A DNA stretch of 33,951 bases, taken from assembly GCF_000264375.1 (NCBI RefSeq), contig NZ_AJXW01000092.1:1-33951 (forward strand), written 5' to 3'. Shown piece by piece: positions 8,236 through 16,626 of the stretch. A program made the position numbers and the translations under genes. This DNA is from Rhodanobacter thiooxydans LCS2. Its GTDB lineage: Bacteria; Pseudomonadota; Gammaproteobacteria; Xanthomonadales; Rhodanobacteraceae. The notes under the pieces are model-generated. The model was not told the origin of the DNA. It saw only the letters and a list, made by a program, of their open reading frames with translations, and did not search any database. The first letter of the stretch is position 1; every line of letters begins with the position of its first letter.

Positions 8236-9110
8236 GGCTCGTCTCCGCGGCGCGACAGCCTCAGCATCAGCGCGGTCACCGCGAACATGATCAGAAACAG
8301 CAGGAACGCCACCGCCGAGGCGGACCCGAGGTTCCACCACTTGAAGCCTTCGTCGTACATCAGGTACAGCACGCTCACCGTGCTCTGCAGCGGGCCGCCC
8401 TCGGTCATCACGTAGGGTTCGGCGAACAGCTGGAAATAGCCCGACACGGTGAGGATGCCCACCATCAGCATGGTGGGTTTCAGCATCGGCAGGGTGATAT
8501 GGCGGAACTGCCGCCAGGCCGACGCGCCGTCGATGCGCGCGGCCTCGTACAGCTCCGGCGGGATCGCCTGCAGCCCGGCCAGGAAGATGATCATGTTGTA
8601 GCCGAAGTTCTTCCACACCGCGAACGCGATGATCGTCGGCATCGCCCAGTGCGGGTCGCCCAGCCAGTCCACCGGCTGGATGCCGACCAGGTCCAGCATG
8701 TAGTTCGTCATGCCGTATCTGGTGTTGAACAGGTAGCGCCAGATCACCGCCACCGCCACCACCGTGGTCACCACCGGCGCGAACAGCGCGGTGCGCAGCA
8801 GCGGCTTGCATCGCGCCAGCGGCGAGTTCAGCAGCATCGCCGCGCCCAGCGAGGCGCCCATCGACAACGGCACGCCTGCCGCCACGAAGTACACCGTGTG
8901 GCCCAGCGCGGACCAGAACAGTGGCCGGTGCAGCAGTTCCCAGTAATTGCCGAGCCCGACGAAGCGCAGGTTGCGGATGTCGGCCAGCGCGTAAAGGTCG
9001 TAGTCGGTGAGGCTGAGCACCAGCGCGGCCAGCACCGGCAGCAGGAAGAACACGCCGAGCACGACGAGTGCCGGGGCGACGAACAGCCAGGCGCTGCACG
9101 GCGAATTCAT
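8232..9110 (-). CDS. carbohydrate ABC transporter permease, MalF type (CUT1)
   Basis: The 292-residue inner-membrane subunit opens with WLFVAPALVVLGVFFLLPV, the usual first helix of UgpA/MalF-like permeases. The EAA motif is LYEAARIDGASAWRQFRHITLP. About six membrane segments are expected. Its start overlaps the binding-protein stop as ATGA (9107-9110), and its stop overlaps the next permease start in the same way. It would form the heterodimeric channel with the MalG-type protein. Confidence 0.93.
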   Translation of the reverse strand: MNSPCSAWLFVAPALVVLGVFFLLPVLAALVLSLTDYDLYALADIRNLRFVGLGNYWELLHRPLFWSALGHTVYFVAAGVPLSMGASLGAAMLLNSPLARCKPLLRTALFAPVVTTVVAVAVIWRYLFNTRYGMTNYMLDLVGIQPVDWLGDPHWAMPTIIAFAVWKNFGYNMIIFLAGLQAIPPELYEAARIDGASAWRQFRHITLPMLKPTMLMVGILTVSGYFQLFAEPYVMTEGGPLQSTVSVLYLMYDEGFKWWNLGSASAVAFLLFLIMFAVTALMLRLSRRGDEP

Positions 9111-10408
9111 GGCCTGCGTCCGCGTGCGTGGTCGAGTACCCAGCGGTGCTTGGCCAGGATGGCGTCGGTGCGCCGGTCGATCTCGGCGGCGGCCTGGTCG
9201 ATCGTCAGCCGGCCGGCGACCGCCTCGGCGGCGACCAGCTGCATCTCGTTGGCGATACGCTCCCACTCCGGCACCGGTGGGGTCGGCTTCACGTGTTCCA
9301 GCTGCTCGCGGAACGCGCGCAGCTTCGGGTCGTCGCGCAGCGCAGTGCCCTGCCACGAGCTGCGCCGCGGCGGCAGGTCGCCGAGCAGCTCGTAGAAGCG
9401 TTGCTGCACCGCCGGCTGCGACAGGTACTCGATCAGCTGCCAGGCCGCGTCCTTGTGCTTCGACGTGCGGAAGATCACCAGGCTGGAACCGCCGGCCACG
9501 CCGATGCCGGCGCCGGCGGGGCCTGGCAGCGGCGCCGTGGCCCAGTCGTCCTGCTGCGATGCGGGCAGGCGCGAGCGGAACTCGCCGATGTTCCATGGCC
9601 CGGACAGGTAGAACGCGTACAGGCCGCGGCCGAATTCCGTCCACGGGTTGCCGGCCTCGACGTTGGTGATCGGCGGCGCCTGCTGCAGCTTGAACGTGTC
9701 GACGTAGAACGCCAGTGCACGCTTGAAGCCGGCGCTTTCGAAGTTGCCGTAGCGGCCGCCGTCGCGCAGCAGCGGTTCGCTCTGCTGCAGCGCCAGCGAC
9801 ATCAGCTGCTCGTACTCGTTGGTCGGCAGCAGGATGCCGTAGCGATGCCGCGAAGGATCGCTCAGTGCGGCGAGCTGGCGCCGCCACTCGGCCCAGCTGC
9901 GCGGCGGCGCGTCGAAGCCGGCGGCCTCGAGCAGATCCTTGCGGTAGAACAGCAGCCGCGTGTCGACATACCACGGCACGCCATACAGCGTGCCGTCGAT
10001 CACATTGGTGGCCCAGATGCTGGCGAAGTAATCGTGCGGCTGGATCACGGTGGAAGCATCCACGCGCGCCTGCAGCGGTTCCAGTGCGTCGAGCGCGGCC
10101 AGCTCGGGCAGCCAGGTGTTGCCGAGCTGGCTGACGTCCGGGGTGGAACCGCCGGCGAAGGCGGTGAGCAGCTTCTGGTGCGCCGCGGTCAGCGGCAGCT
10201 GCTGCACCTTCACGTGGATGTCCGGGTGCGCGCGCTCGAACGCCGGCAGCAGCTTGATGATCGCCTCGCCCTCGCGCCCGATGGTCCAGAAGGTGAGCTG
10301 CGTTCCCGGCGACGCCGGCGCGCAGCCGCCCAGCAAGACTCCGCCCGCGGCGATCGCGGCCAGCCACAGGCCGCGCCATGACCGTGGCGCTCGCTCGCCC
10401 GGCTTCAT
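9107..10408 (-). CDS. sugar ABC transporter solute-binding lipoprotein (UgpB/MalE-like)
   Basis: The 433-residue protein has a basic N-terminus, a hydrophobic stretch and a lipobox LLGGC with the lipidated Cys at residue 29, so it should be anchored in the periplasm. The mature part begins LTFWTIGREGEAIIKLLPAFE and continues with IHVKVQQLP and PDVSQLGNTWLPEL, typical of family-1 (COG1653) oligosaccharide-binding proteins. It carries substrate to the two permeases encoded next. The ATG at 10408 overlaps the glycosidase stop as ATGA. The frame stays open far upstream within the glycosidase gene, but the lipoprotein signal fixes this start. Confidence 0.93.
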   Translation of the reverse strand: MKPGERAPRSWRGLWLAAIAAGGVLLGGCAPASPGTQLTFWTIGREGEAIIKLLPAFERAHPDIHVKVQQLPLTAAHQKLLTAFAGGSTPDVSQLGNTWLPELAALDALEPLQARVDASTVIQPHDYFASIWATNVIDGTLYGVPWYVDTRLLFYRKDLLEAAGFDAPPRSWAEWRRQLAALSDPSRHRYGILLPTNEYEQLMSLALQQSEPLLRDGGRYGNFESAGFKRALAFYVDTFKLQQAPPITNVEAGNPWTEFGRGLYAFYLSGPWNIGEFRSRLPASQQDDWATAPLPGPAGAGIGVAGGSSLVIFRTSKHKDAAWQLIEYLSQPAVQQRFYELLGDLPPRRSSWQGTALRDDPKLRAFREQLEHVKPTPPVPEWERIANEMQLVAAEAVAGRLTIDQAAAEIDRRTDAILAKHRWVLDHARGRRP

Positions 10409-11868
10409 TTTTTCGCCGCCACCGTACCCAGCCAGCCGCCCTCGAAGCCGGCGCGTTCGAGTCCCTTGCGGATGTACGGATTCTTTTTCATCACCTTCCA
10501 CACGAAGCCGTTGCGCCAGTTCTCGATCATCAACACGATCGGGCCCTGGTCGATGCCCAGCTGCAGGGTATCGACCCAGCCCACGCCGGGCACCAGTTTG
10601 CCGGTACGGAGCGTGGTGGGTGTGTGGAAGCTGAGGTTGAAGGCGTCGACGAAGCCGTACTTGTTGTAGATGTACTTGCCGTAGCGCTGCTGCATGGTCG
10701 CCAGCGCGGGGATCACGAGCTCCGGCGCGAACGCGATCGAACCGGCCGCCGCGGTCGGCGCGATGGTGCCGTCGTCGCTGATGTAGTCGAGTCCGACGCC
10801 GCGCGCGGTATAGCCATGGAACGTGCGATCGCCCTCGGCGCTCTTCACGACCAGGCCGCCGGGCCCGTTGCTGGCGGTGAGGCCCCATACGTTGGCGCCG
10901 TAGCCGGTCCAGTGGCCGGGATTGGCGATCGCGTAGCTGCGCTGCGCGTAGGTGGCGCGGCGACTGTTCTCGAAATAATCGAGATCATGCTCGCGGCTCC
11001 ACGCATCGCGGATGCCGCGGAAGTCGACCCAGCTCTGGCTGTACTGGTGACCGAACATCGGCGCGAAGTTGAGGAAGGTCTGGCCCTGGAAGCTGCCCCA
11101 GGTCAGGTGGTTGGTGGACAGCCACGCCGTCCATGCGTCCGGCCCGACCGGGTGGGTCGGCGAGCCAAGCGCGAGGATGTAGACCAGCATGCCCTCGTTG
11201 TAGCCCTTCCAGTCGGACGGGATGAACTGGCCGCCCGGGGTCCAGCCCATGCTGATCAGCGGCTTGCGCGGCTGCATCCACGGCCAGTCGACGCGGCGGT
11301 AAATGGTGTCGGCGAGCTGGCGGATTTCGGCTTCCAGCGGCGTGTCGCGGTCGTAGTACGACTGCGCGAACAGCACGCCGCCGAGCAGCAGGGTGGTGTC
11401 CACGCTGGACAGCTCGGTCCAGCGCGCGAAGCGCTTGCCGCTGCGCATGTCGAGGAAGTGGTAGAAGAAGCCGTGGTAGCCGCTGGCGCCGTCCTCGCTG
11501 GCGTTCTGCGGCGCATCGGCGAAGAAGCGCAGCGTGGCCAGAGTGCGCTCGACCGCCTGCTCGCGCGTGATGTAGTGGCGCTCGACGCCGATGCCGTAGG
11601 CGGTCAGCCCGAAGCCCACCGCGGCGATCGAGGAGAACGACTGGCCCGGCCAGGAGTCGGGCACCAGTCCGTTCTGCGGGTTGCCGCTCTGCCAGAACCA
11701 GTCGAAGCTGCGCCGCTGGAGGTCGTCGACCAGCGTCTGTTGCCGGGCCGGCAGGTCGGCGTAGCCGAGGTTCGGTTGTCGCGCGGTGGCGGGTGTCTGC
11801 CAGCCGGCGCCGAATGCCAGCAGGGCGGTGAGGGCAATCGCGCGCAGGATACGGAAGGATCTGGACAT
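10405..11868 (-). CDS. GH144-type glycoside hydrolase (glycoamylase-like domain), probable endo-beta-1,2-glucanase
   Basis: The 487-residue protein has a Sec signal peptide (hydrophobic residues 8-22, cleavage near ATA-RQ). The mature part has the (alpha/alpha)6-barrel pattern of the glycoamylase-like COG5368 family: RRSFDWFWQSGNP, IAAVGFGLTAYGIG, TLLLGGVLFAQSYYD and FHGYTARG. Characterised members of this family in GH144 are endo-beta-1,2-glucanases. Other activities exist in the wider group, so the substrate is an inference. The protein is expected to act in the periplasm on large oligosaccharides imported by the nearby TonB-dependent receptor. It starts 74 bases after the halogenase stop, and its stop overlaps the binding-protein start, tying hydrolysis to import. 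Confidence 0.83.
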   Translation of the reverse strand: MSRSFRILRAIALTALLAFGAGWQTPATARQPNLGYADLPARQQTLVDDLQRRSFDWFWQSGNPQNGLVPDSWPGQSFSSIAAVGFGLTAYGIGVERHYITREQAVERTLATLRFFADAPQNASEDGASGYHGFFYHFLDMRSGKRFARWTELSSVDTTLLLGGVLFAQSYYDRDTPLEAEIRQLADTIYRRVDWPWMQPRKPLISMGWTPGGQFIPSDWKGYNEGMLVYILALGSPTHPVGPDAWTAWLSTNHLTWGSFQGQTFLNFAPMFGHQYSQSWVDFRGIRDAWSREHDLDYFENSRRATYAQRSYAIANPGHWTGYGANVWGLTASNGPGGLVVKSAEGDRTFHGYTARGVGLDYISDDGTIAPTAAAGSIAFAPELVIPALATMQQRYGKYIYNKYGFVDAFNLSFHTPTTLRTGKLVPGVGWVDTLQLGIDQGPIVLMIENWRNGFVWKVMKKNPYIRKGLERAGFEGGWLGTVAAKK

Positions 11869-11942
11869 GCTGAAACGCTCTCTCTTGCGGGGGAGTGTCG
11901 GGTGCGGCCCCGGTGCGATTTCGGGGCGCCGAGTGGGCTATC

Positions 11943-13463
11943 TCAGGCGACCATGGCCGGCGCCGTGCAGCAGCGGTCGATGAAGGCCTGGTGCGCCGGC
12001 ATTACCTCGACGCAGCTGGCGACCACGTGGCTGACGCTGGCCATGAATCCGGCCAGCTCCGCGTCGGGCATCTGGTCGACCAGCGGGTGGTAGCCCTTCG
12101 GCGCGATGCGCTGGCCCAGCATCACCTGCACCCAGCTCGGGGTCGCGAACATCTCCTCGCCGTCGCGGAAGAAGCGGCCGCTGTCGCGGAACAGGCGGAT
12201 GTTGTCCGCCAGCGGCGGCGGGATCGACATCATGCGGCACTGGTTCCAGAACGGCGTGTCGTCGCGTTCGGTGGCGTGGTAGTGCAGGATCAGGAAATCG
12301 CGGATGTGTTCGTACTCGAAGCGCGACTGCGCGTTGTAGCGTTCGGTCAGCACCGGGCTGAAGTCGTGCCGCGGGAACAGGTTGAGCAGGCGCGTGATGC
12401 CGGACTGGATCATGTAGATGCTGGTCGATTCCAGCGGTTCCAGGAAACCGCCGGCCAGGCCCAGCGCAACCACGTTGCGGCTCCAGGCCTGCCGGCGCAC
12501 GCCGGTGGTGAAGCGCAGCAGCCGCGGTTCGCCCATCGGCGCGCCGTCGAGGTGGCCGAGCAGGGTGGTGGCGGCCTCGTCGTCGCTGACGTGGGCGCTG
12601 GAATACACATAGCCGTTGCCGGTGCGGTGCTGCAGCGGAATGCGCCACTGCCAGCCCGCCGGCCGTGCCGACGAGCGGGTATACGGCGTCGGCGGCCCGA
12701 CCTTCTCGCAGGCCACTGCCAGCGCGCGGTCGCATGGCAGCCAGTGGCTGAAATCGAGGTAGCCGGTGTGCAGCGCCTGCTCGATCAGCAGGCCGCGGAA
12801 GCCGGAGCAGTCGATGAACAGCTCGCCCTCGATGCGCTCGCCGCTTTCCAGCACGATCGCCTCGACAAAGCCGTCGGCCGCCCGCAGCACGGTCTGCGCC
12901 ACCTTGCCTTCGGTGCGGCGCACGCCGCGCTGCTCGGCGTAGCCGCGCAGGAAGCGCGCGTAGCGGCCGGCGTCGAAATGATAGGCGTAGGCGACGTTGG
13001 CCAGCGGCGAGCCCGGCGGCGCGTCGCTGGCCGACGGCATGAAGCGGCCGCGCGGCGCGGCCACCGTGTTCAGCGAGTACGCGCCAATCTCGTCCGCCTT
13101 GCCGGCCTGGCGTGCCTTGATCCAGTACTGGTGGAACGGCAGCAGACCGACGTCGTGGCCGATCGTGCCGAAGCCGTGCACGTAGCTGTCGCCGAGCCGG
13201 CCCCAGTCGTTGAACTGCACGCCGAGCTTGAACGTGCCCTGGGTGTTGCGCACGAACTCGACGTCGTCGATGCCGAGCAGGTTGTTGAACAGCTTGAGGT
13301 GCGGCACGGTGCCCTCGCCCACGCCGACCGTGCCGATTTCCTCCGACTCCACTAGGCGGATCGAGCAGCCGGCGTCGAGCACCTTGGCGAAAGCGGCGGC
13401 AGCCATCCAGCCGGCGGTGCCGCCGCCGACGATGACGATGTTCCTGATGCGCGGGTCGGTCAT
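11943..13463 (-). CDS. flavin-dependent tryptophan-halogenase family protein
   Basis: The 506-residue flavoprotein aligns along its length with PrnA/RebH-type halogenases. The FAD-binding GGGTAG is at residues 13-18. The catalytic lysine, K79 in GTFKLGVQF, has the same number as PrnA K79. The WxWxIP fingerprint is WQWRIP at 271-276, and the active-site glutamate is E345 in LEPLESTSIY. All key residues are intact, so it should be able to form hypohalous acid and halogenate an aromatic substrate, given FADH2 from a separate reductase (none nearby). Such genes often sit beside TonB-dependent receptors in Xanthomonas and Caulobacter-type genomes, where the real substrate is unknown. It is separated from the receptor gene by a terminator-like hairpin. 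Confidence 0.92.
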   Translation of the reverse strand: MTDPRIRNIVIVGGGTAGWMAAAAFAKVLDAGCSIRLVESEEIGTVGVGEGTVPHLKLFNNLLGIDDVEFVRNTQGTFKLGVQFNDWGRLGDSYVHGFGTIGHDVGLLPFHQYWIKARQAGKADEIGAYSLNTVAAPRGRFMPSASDAPPGSPLANVAYAYHFDAGRYARFLRGYAEQRGVRRTEGKVAQTVLRAADGFVEAIVLESGERIEGELFIDCSGFRGLLIEQALHTGYLDFSHWLPCDRALAVACEKVGPPTPYTRSSARPAGWQWRIPLQHRTGNGYVYSSAHVSDDEAATTLLGHLDGAPMGEPRLLRFTTGVRRQAWSRNVVALGLAGGFLEPLESTSIYMIQSGITRLLNLFPRHDFSPVLTERYNAQSRFEYEHIRDFLILHYHATERDDTPFWNQCRMMSIPPPLADNIRLFRDSGRFFRDGEEMFATPSWVQVMLGQRIAPKGYHPLVDQMPDAELAGFMASVSHVVASCVEVMPAHQAFIDRCCTAPAMVA

Positions 13464-13488
13464 GGGAACCTGTGCCGGGGTCGGGTGG

Positions 13489-13522
13489 AAAAAGCAAAGC
13501 CCGCGAGGGGAGCGGGCTTTGC
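13489..13522 (-). terminator. terminator or attenuator between receptor and halogenase genes
   Basis: Perfect 11-bp arms (13494-13504 and 13512-13522; GCAAAGCCCGC) enclose a 7-base loop. On the minus strand the stem is followed by TTTTT (13493-13489). It lies about 43 bases after the receptor stop and 26 bases before the halogenase start, so it may end receptor transcripts or reduce read-through into the downstream genes. Confidence 0.85.
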
Positions 13523-13564
13523 GGTGCTGCCTCTATCGTCGCCTCGATGCCATCGGATGTGGCG

Positions 13565-16500
13565 TCAGAACTTCATGCCGACCGTCAGCTTCAGCGTGCG
13601 CGGCACGAAGGTGATGTTGCCGGTTGGGTTGTACATTGCGGGGTGGGGGTTGGCCACGCCGTTGGAGCCCCAGTCGACCAGCACGTCAGAGTAGTTCCTG
13701 AAGTTGAACACGTTCAGCACGTCGAAGCGGCCGTAGAGCTTGAGGCCGTGGCCGAGGTCGAAATCCTTGGTGGCCTGGAAGTCGATGTCGCGGTAGCCGA
13801 ACGCCTTGCCGCCGACCAGGAACTTGCCGTTCCCCCCCGGCGTGGCCGCCATCGGCGTGCAGCCGCTGCCGTTGGGATAGGTCGCGCCGTAGCAGGCGAT
13901 GCCGTTGTACGGGATCGGCGTGGCCAGGGTCAGCTTGGCCGACAGGGTGATGCCCCACGGAATGTCGACCACGCCGGTGGCGACGAAGCGATGCTTGGCG
14001 GCGGCGTTGGAAACGACGAACGGGTACTGCTGGATCGTTGCCTCGTCGAACGAGTAGTGCTCATTGATGTCGCGGTTCTGCTTCGCCCGCGTGTAGGTGT
14101 AGGCGAAGGTGGCGCCCCAGCCGGTTTCCTTCGTGTACGGCTTGTCGGCCGACAGCAGCAGCTGGGTGGTGCGCGTCGCGATGCCGTTGTTGCCGATGAT
14201 CAGGCCGCCGAAACCCGGTACGCCGTTGCCCCAGGGCTGGCTGCCGTTCTTGAAGAACGCGCCGTCCGGGTAGCGGTTGCCCAGGGTGAAGGCGAAGCCG
14301 TCGTGGCTGAGGATGCGCGTGATTGCGGCGCTGGTGTTCCAGTCGCCGATCCGGTTGCGCATGCCGAGGCTGAACTGGTCGGAATACGGCGCCTTCAGGT
14401 GGTTGTTGATCGCATCCACTTCCTGCCCGGTGTTGCTGGAGGCAACCAGCGCCTGCAGCGCGGCAAGGTTGTTCTGGTACTTCGGGTCCCAGGCGAAGCA
14501 GGGCGAACTGTTGTTGTGGCAGAGCCCGGTGGCCGGGTCCTGGAAGTACACGGTGAGCTGCGGCAGCGCGGACTTGGTCTGCTCCAGTTGTAGGTAGTCG
14601 TACAGGTCGCGGTCGTAGGCGCGGCCGGCACCGCCGAAGATCACGTGCTGCTCGTCGGCGTCGAGGTCGTAGGAGAAGCCCAGCCGCGGCTGGATCTCGC
14701 CCTTGTACGCCTTGCGATTGTGGCCGGTGCTGATGTAGTCGTTGATGTTCACGCCACCCAGCGCAAGGGCCTGCGCGTAGGTTTGCCCCGCTGGCGCGCT
14801 CGGGTCGGGGTTGGGGCTGTTGAAGGCGGCGATCACGTTGGCCGGCGTGACGTAGTTGAGGTAGGACGGGTTCTTCTCGTAGTCCCAGCGCACGCCGAGG
14901 TTCAGCGTGAGCTTGTCGTTGACCGCCCAGTCGTCCTGGATATAGGTGCCGAACTGCTTGTCGCTCGACTTGGCCACCGGGCTCAGGCCGGGTACCGGGT
15001 TCGGGAAGAACGCCTTGTACGGCGTCGCCGCGGTGCCGGTCGGATCCACGTTGTAGGTGAACTGCGGGTTGCTGTTGCCGGCGTCCTGCGCGTTCAGGTC
15101 CACCTTCTTGTACTTCACGCCCAGCTTGATGACGTGGTCGCCATGCCACTGGAAGTCGTTGAAGGTCAGGTCGTCCTGGATCGCGGGACCCTTCTGGCCC
15201 TTCTTCTGCGTCGCCAGCGCGTTGGCCGAGCCGGTGATCAGGATGGTGGCGTCCTGCTGCGGCGCCCAGGTGTAGGCCGCGCCGTCGGCGAAGCGCAGTG
15301 GCGTCGGGTTGTTGTAGGCGTTCTCGTGGGTGAACAGGAGTTCGTTGAAGTACGCATCGCCGCTGTGCTGCCAGCGCGCCGCGATGCGGGTGTCGCGGTT
15401 GATCACGTCGATGCCGGCGGAGGCGGCAGTCTGGTTGCCGATGTTGTCGTACTGGCCTTCCTTGCGCAGCTGCGCGCTCAGCTCGAAGCGGTCGCGGTCG
15501 GTCGGTTCCCAGTCGATCTTGCCGAAGTAGAGGTCCTCGTTGAACGGCAGGTCGGCCGGGCCCAGCTGGGCAGAGGCGCTGGCCGGCAGGAACGCGGCGG
15601 TGTTGGTGACGCCCGGGGTCACCGTGATCGGCGTATCGAACTTCTTCGCCTCGTAGGTGAAGAAGAAATGCATCTGGTCCTTGATGATCGGGCCGCCGAT
15701 GGCGAAGCCGTATTCCTTCTCGTGCGACGGGGTCTTCTTGCCCGCGGCGTCCTCCGACGGCGTGCGCGCGCGCAGCGAGTCCCTGGTATAGGTGCCGAAC
15801 ACCTCGCCGTGGAACTCGTTGGTGCCGGACTTGGTGTCGGCGGTGACCGCGGCGCTGGAGATCTGGTCGTACTCGGCCTTGTAGTTCGACGTGATCACCT
15901 TGTACTCGCCGATCGCCAGCTGCGGGAACGGGTTGCCCTGGCTGGCGAACTGGCCGCTGACGCCGCCTTCCTTGACGTAGCTCTTCTGGCCCACGCCGTC
16001 GATGTAGACGTTGACCGAGCTGTTGTTTTGCGCGCCGCCGCGCAGCGAGGTATGGCCCGAGGAGTCGAGGCTGAACACCATGCCGGGCACGGTATCGGCG
16101 AACTCCAGGAAGTTGCGCGAGACCTGCGGGATGGTGTTGATCTGCTGCAGCGAGATCGTCGCGCCGACTTCGGAGGTCTTCACTTCGGTCAGGGTGGTCG
16201 CGCTGACCGTGACGCCGGAAAGGGTGGTCGCGTTCGCGGCCGCTGCGCCCGGCGCCGCTGCAGTCAGGTCCAGCGTGGCGGTCGAGGCGACCGTCAGGGT
16301 GACCGTGCGTGCGGTACCCGGCCCGGCGTCCACCTGGTAGGTGCCGGGCGGCAGGCCGACCAGCGTGTAGCCGCCGTCCGCACCGGCGGTGGTGCGCCGG
16401 GTGGTGCCGGTGGCGACGTTGCGCGCGGTGATCGTGGCGCTGGCCGCTGCCTTGCCGCGCAGGTTGGCGTCGGAAGTCTGCGCCCACGAGACCATCGGTG

Positions 16501-16576
16501 CGCCGGCCACCGCGATCACCGTGGCGTTGATCAGGCTTGCGAGCAGCTTCTTTCTGAGTTGCTTTGGTGTGTTCAT
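13565..16576 (-). CDS. TonB-dependent receptor with N-terminal carboxypeptidase-regulatory-like (Oar-like) domain
   Basis: The 1003-residue protein has a signal peptide (hydrophobic residues 14-28, cleavage near SWAQ). A beta-sandwich domain follows (about 38-110, ITARNVATGTTRRTTAGADGG). The plug domain (about 120-270) contains SRNFLEFADTVPGM, SVNVYIDGVG and AEYDQISSAAVTADTKSGTNEFHG, as in Oar/SusC-like receptors. The beta-barrel ends in Phe (LKLTVGMKF), the usual BAM signal. It would move large ligands across the outer membrane with TonB energy. Context suggests a glucan. GGGAGGG before the ATG is a strong ribosome site. It begins 50 bases after the lacI-type stop. Confidence 0.93.
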   Translation of the reverse strand: MNTPKQLRKKLLASLINATVIAVAGAPMVSWAQTSDANLRGKAAASATITARNVATGTTRRTTAGADGGYTLVGLPPGTYQVDAGPGTARTVTLTVASTATLDLTAAAPGAAAANATTLSGVTVSATTLTEVKTSEVGATISLQQINTIPQVSRNFLEFADTVPGMVFSLDSSGHTSLRGGAQNNSSVNVYIDGVGQKSYVKEGGVSGQFASQGNPFPQLAIGEYKVITSNYKAEYDQISSAAVTADTKSGTNEFHGEVFGTYTRDSLRARTPSEDAAGKKTPSHEKEYGFAIGGPIIKDQMHFFFTYEAKKFDTPITVTPGVTNTAAFLPASASAQLGPADLPFNEDLYFGKIDWEPTDRDRFELSAQLRKEGQYDNIGNQTAASAGIDVINRDTRIAARWQHSGDAYFNELLFTHENAYNNPTPLRFADGAAYTWAPQQDATILITGSANALATQKKGQKGPAIQDDLTFNDFQWHGDHVIKLGVKYKKVDLNAQDAGNSNPQFTYNVDPTGTAATPYKAFFPNPVPGLSPVAKSSDKQFGTYIQDDWAVNDKLTLNLGVRWDYEKNPSYLNYVTPANVIAAFNSPNPDPSAPAGQTYAQALALGGVNINDYISTGHNRKAYKGEIQPRLGFSYDLDADEQHVIFGGAGRAYDRDLYDYLQLEQTKSALPQLTVYFQDPATGLCHNNSSPCFAWDPKYQNNLAALQALVASSNTGQEVDAINNHLKAPYSDQFSLGMRNRIGDWNTSAAITRILSHDGFAFTLGNRYPDGAFFKNGSQPWGNGVPGFGGLIIGNNGIATRTTQLLLSADKPYTKETGWGATFAYTYTRAKQNRDINEHYSFDEATIQQYPFVVSNAAAKHRFVATGVVDIPWGITLSAKLTLATPIPYNGIACYGATYPNGSGCTPMAATPGGNGKFLVGGKAFGYRDIDFQATKDFDLGHGLKLYGRFDVLNVFNFRNYSDVLVDWGSNGVANPHPAMYNPTGNITFVPRTLKLTVGMKF

Positions 16577-16626
16577 GCTTTCCCTCCCATACCGGATGAC
16601 CGGATTCCCCGAACGGAAACAGCCTT

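Noticed and set aside
7414-9099. One continuous 561-codon frame spanning both permease genes
   Set aside because: The first half is an Arg/Ala/Gly-rich out-of-frame reading of the MalF gene. The real MalG start is ATG 8235, overlapping the MalF stop; there is no fusion protein.
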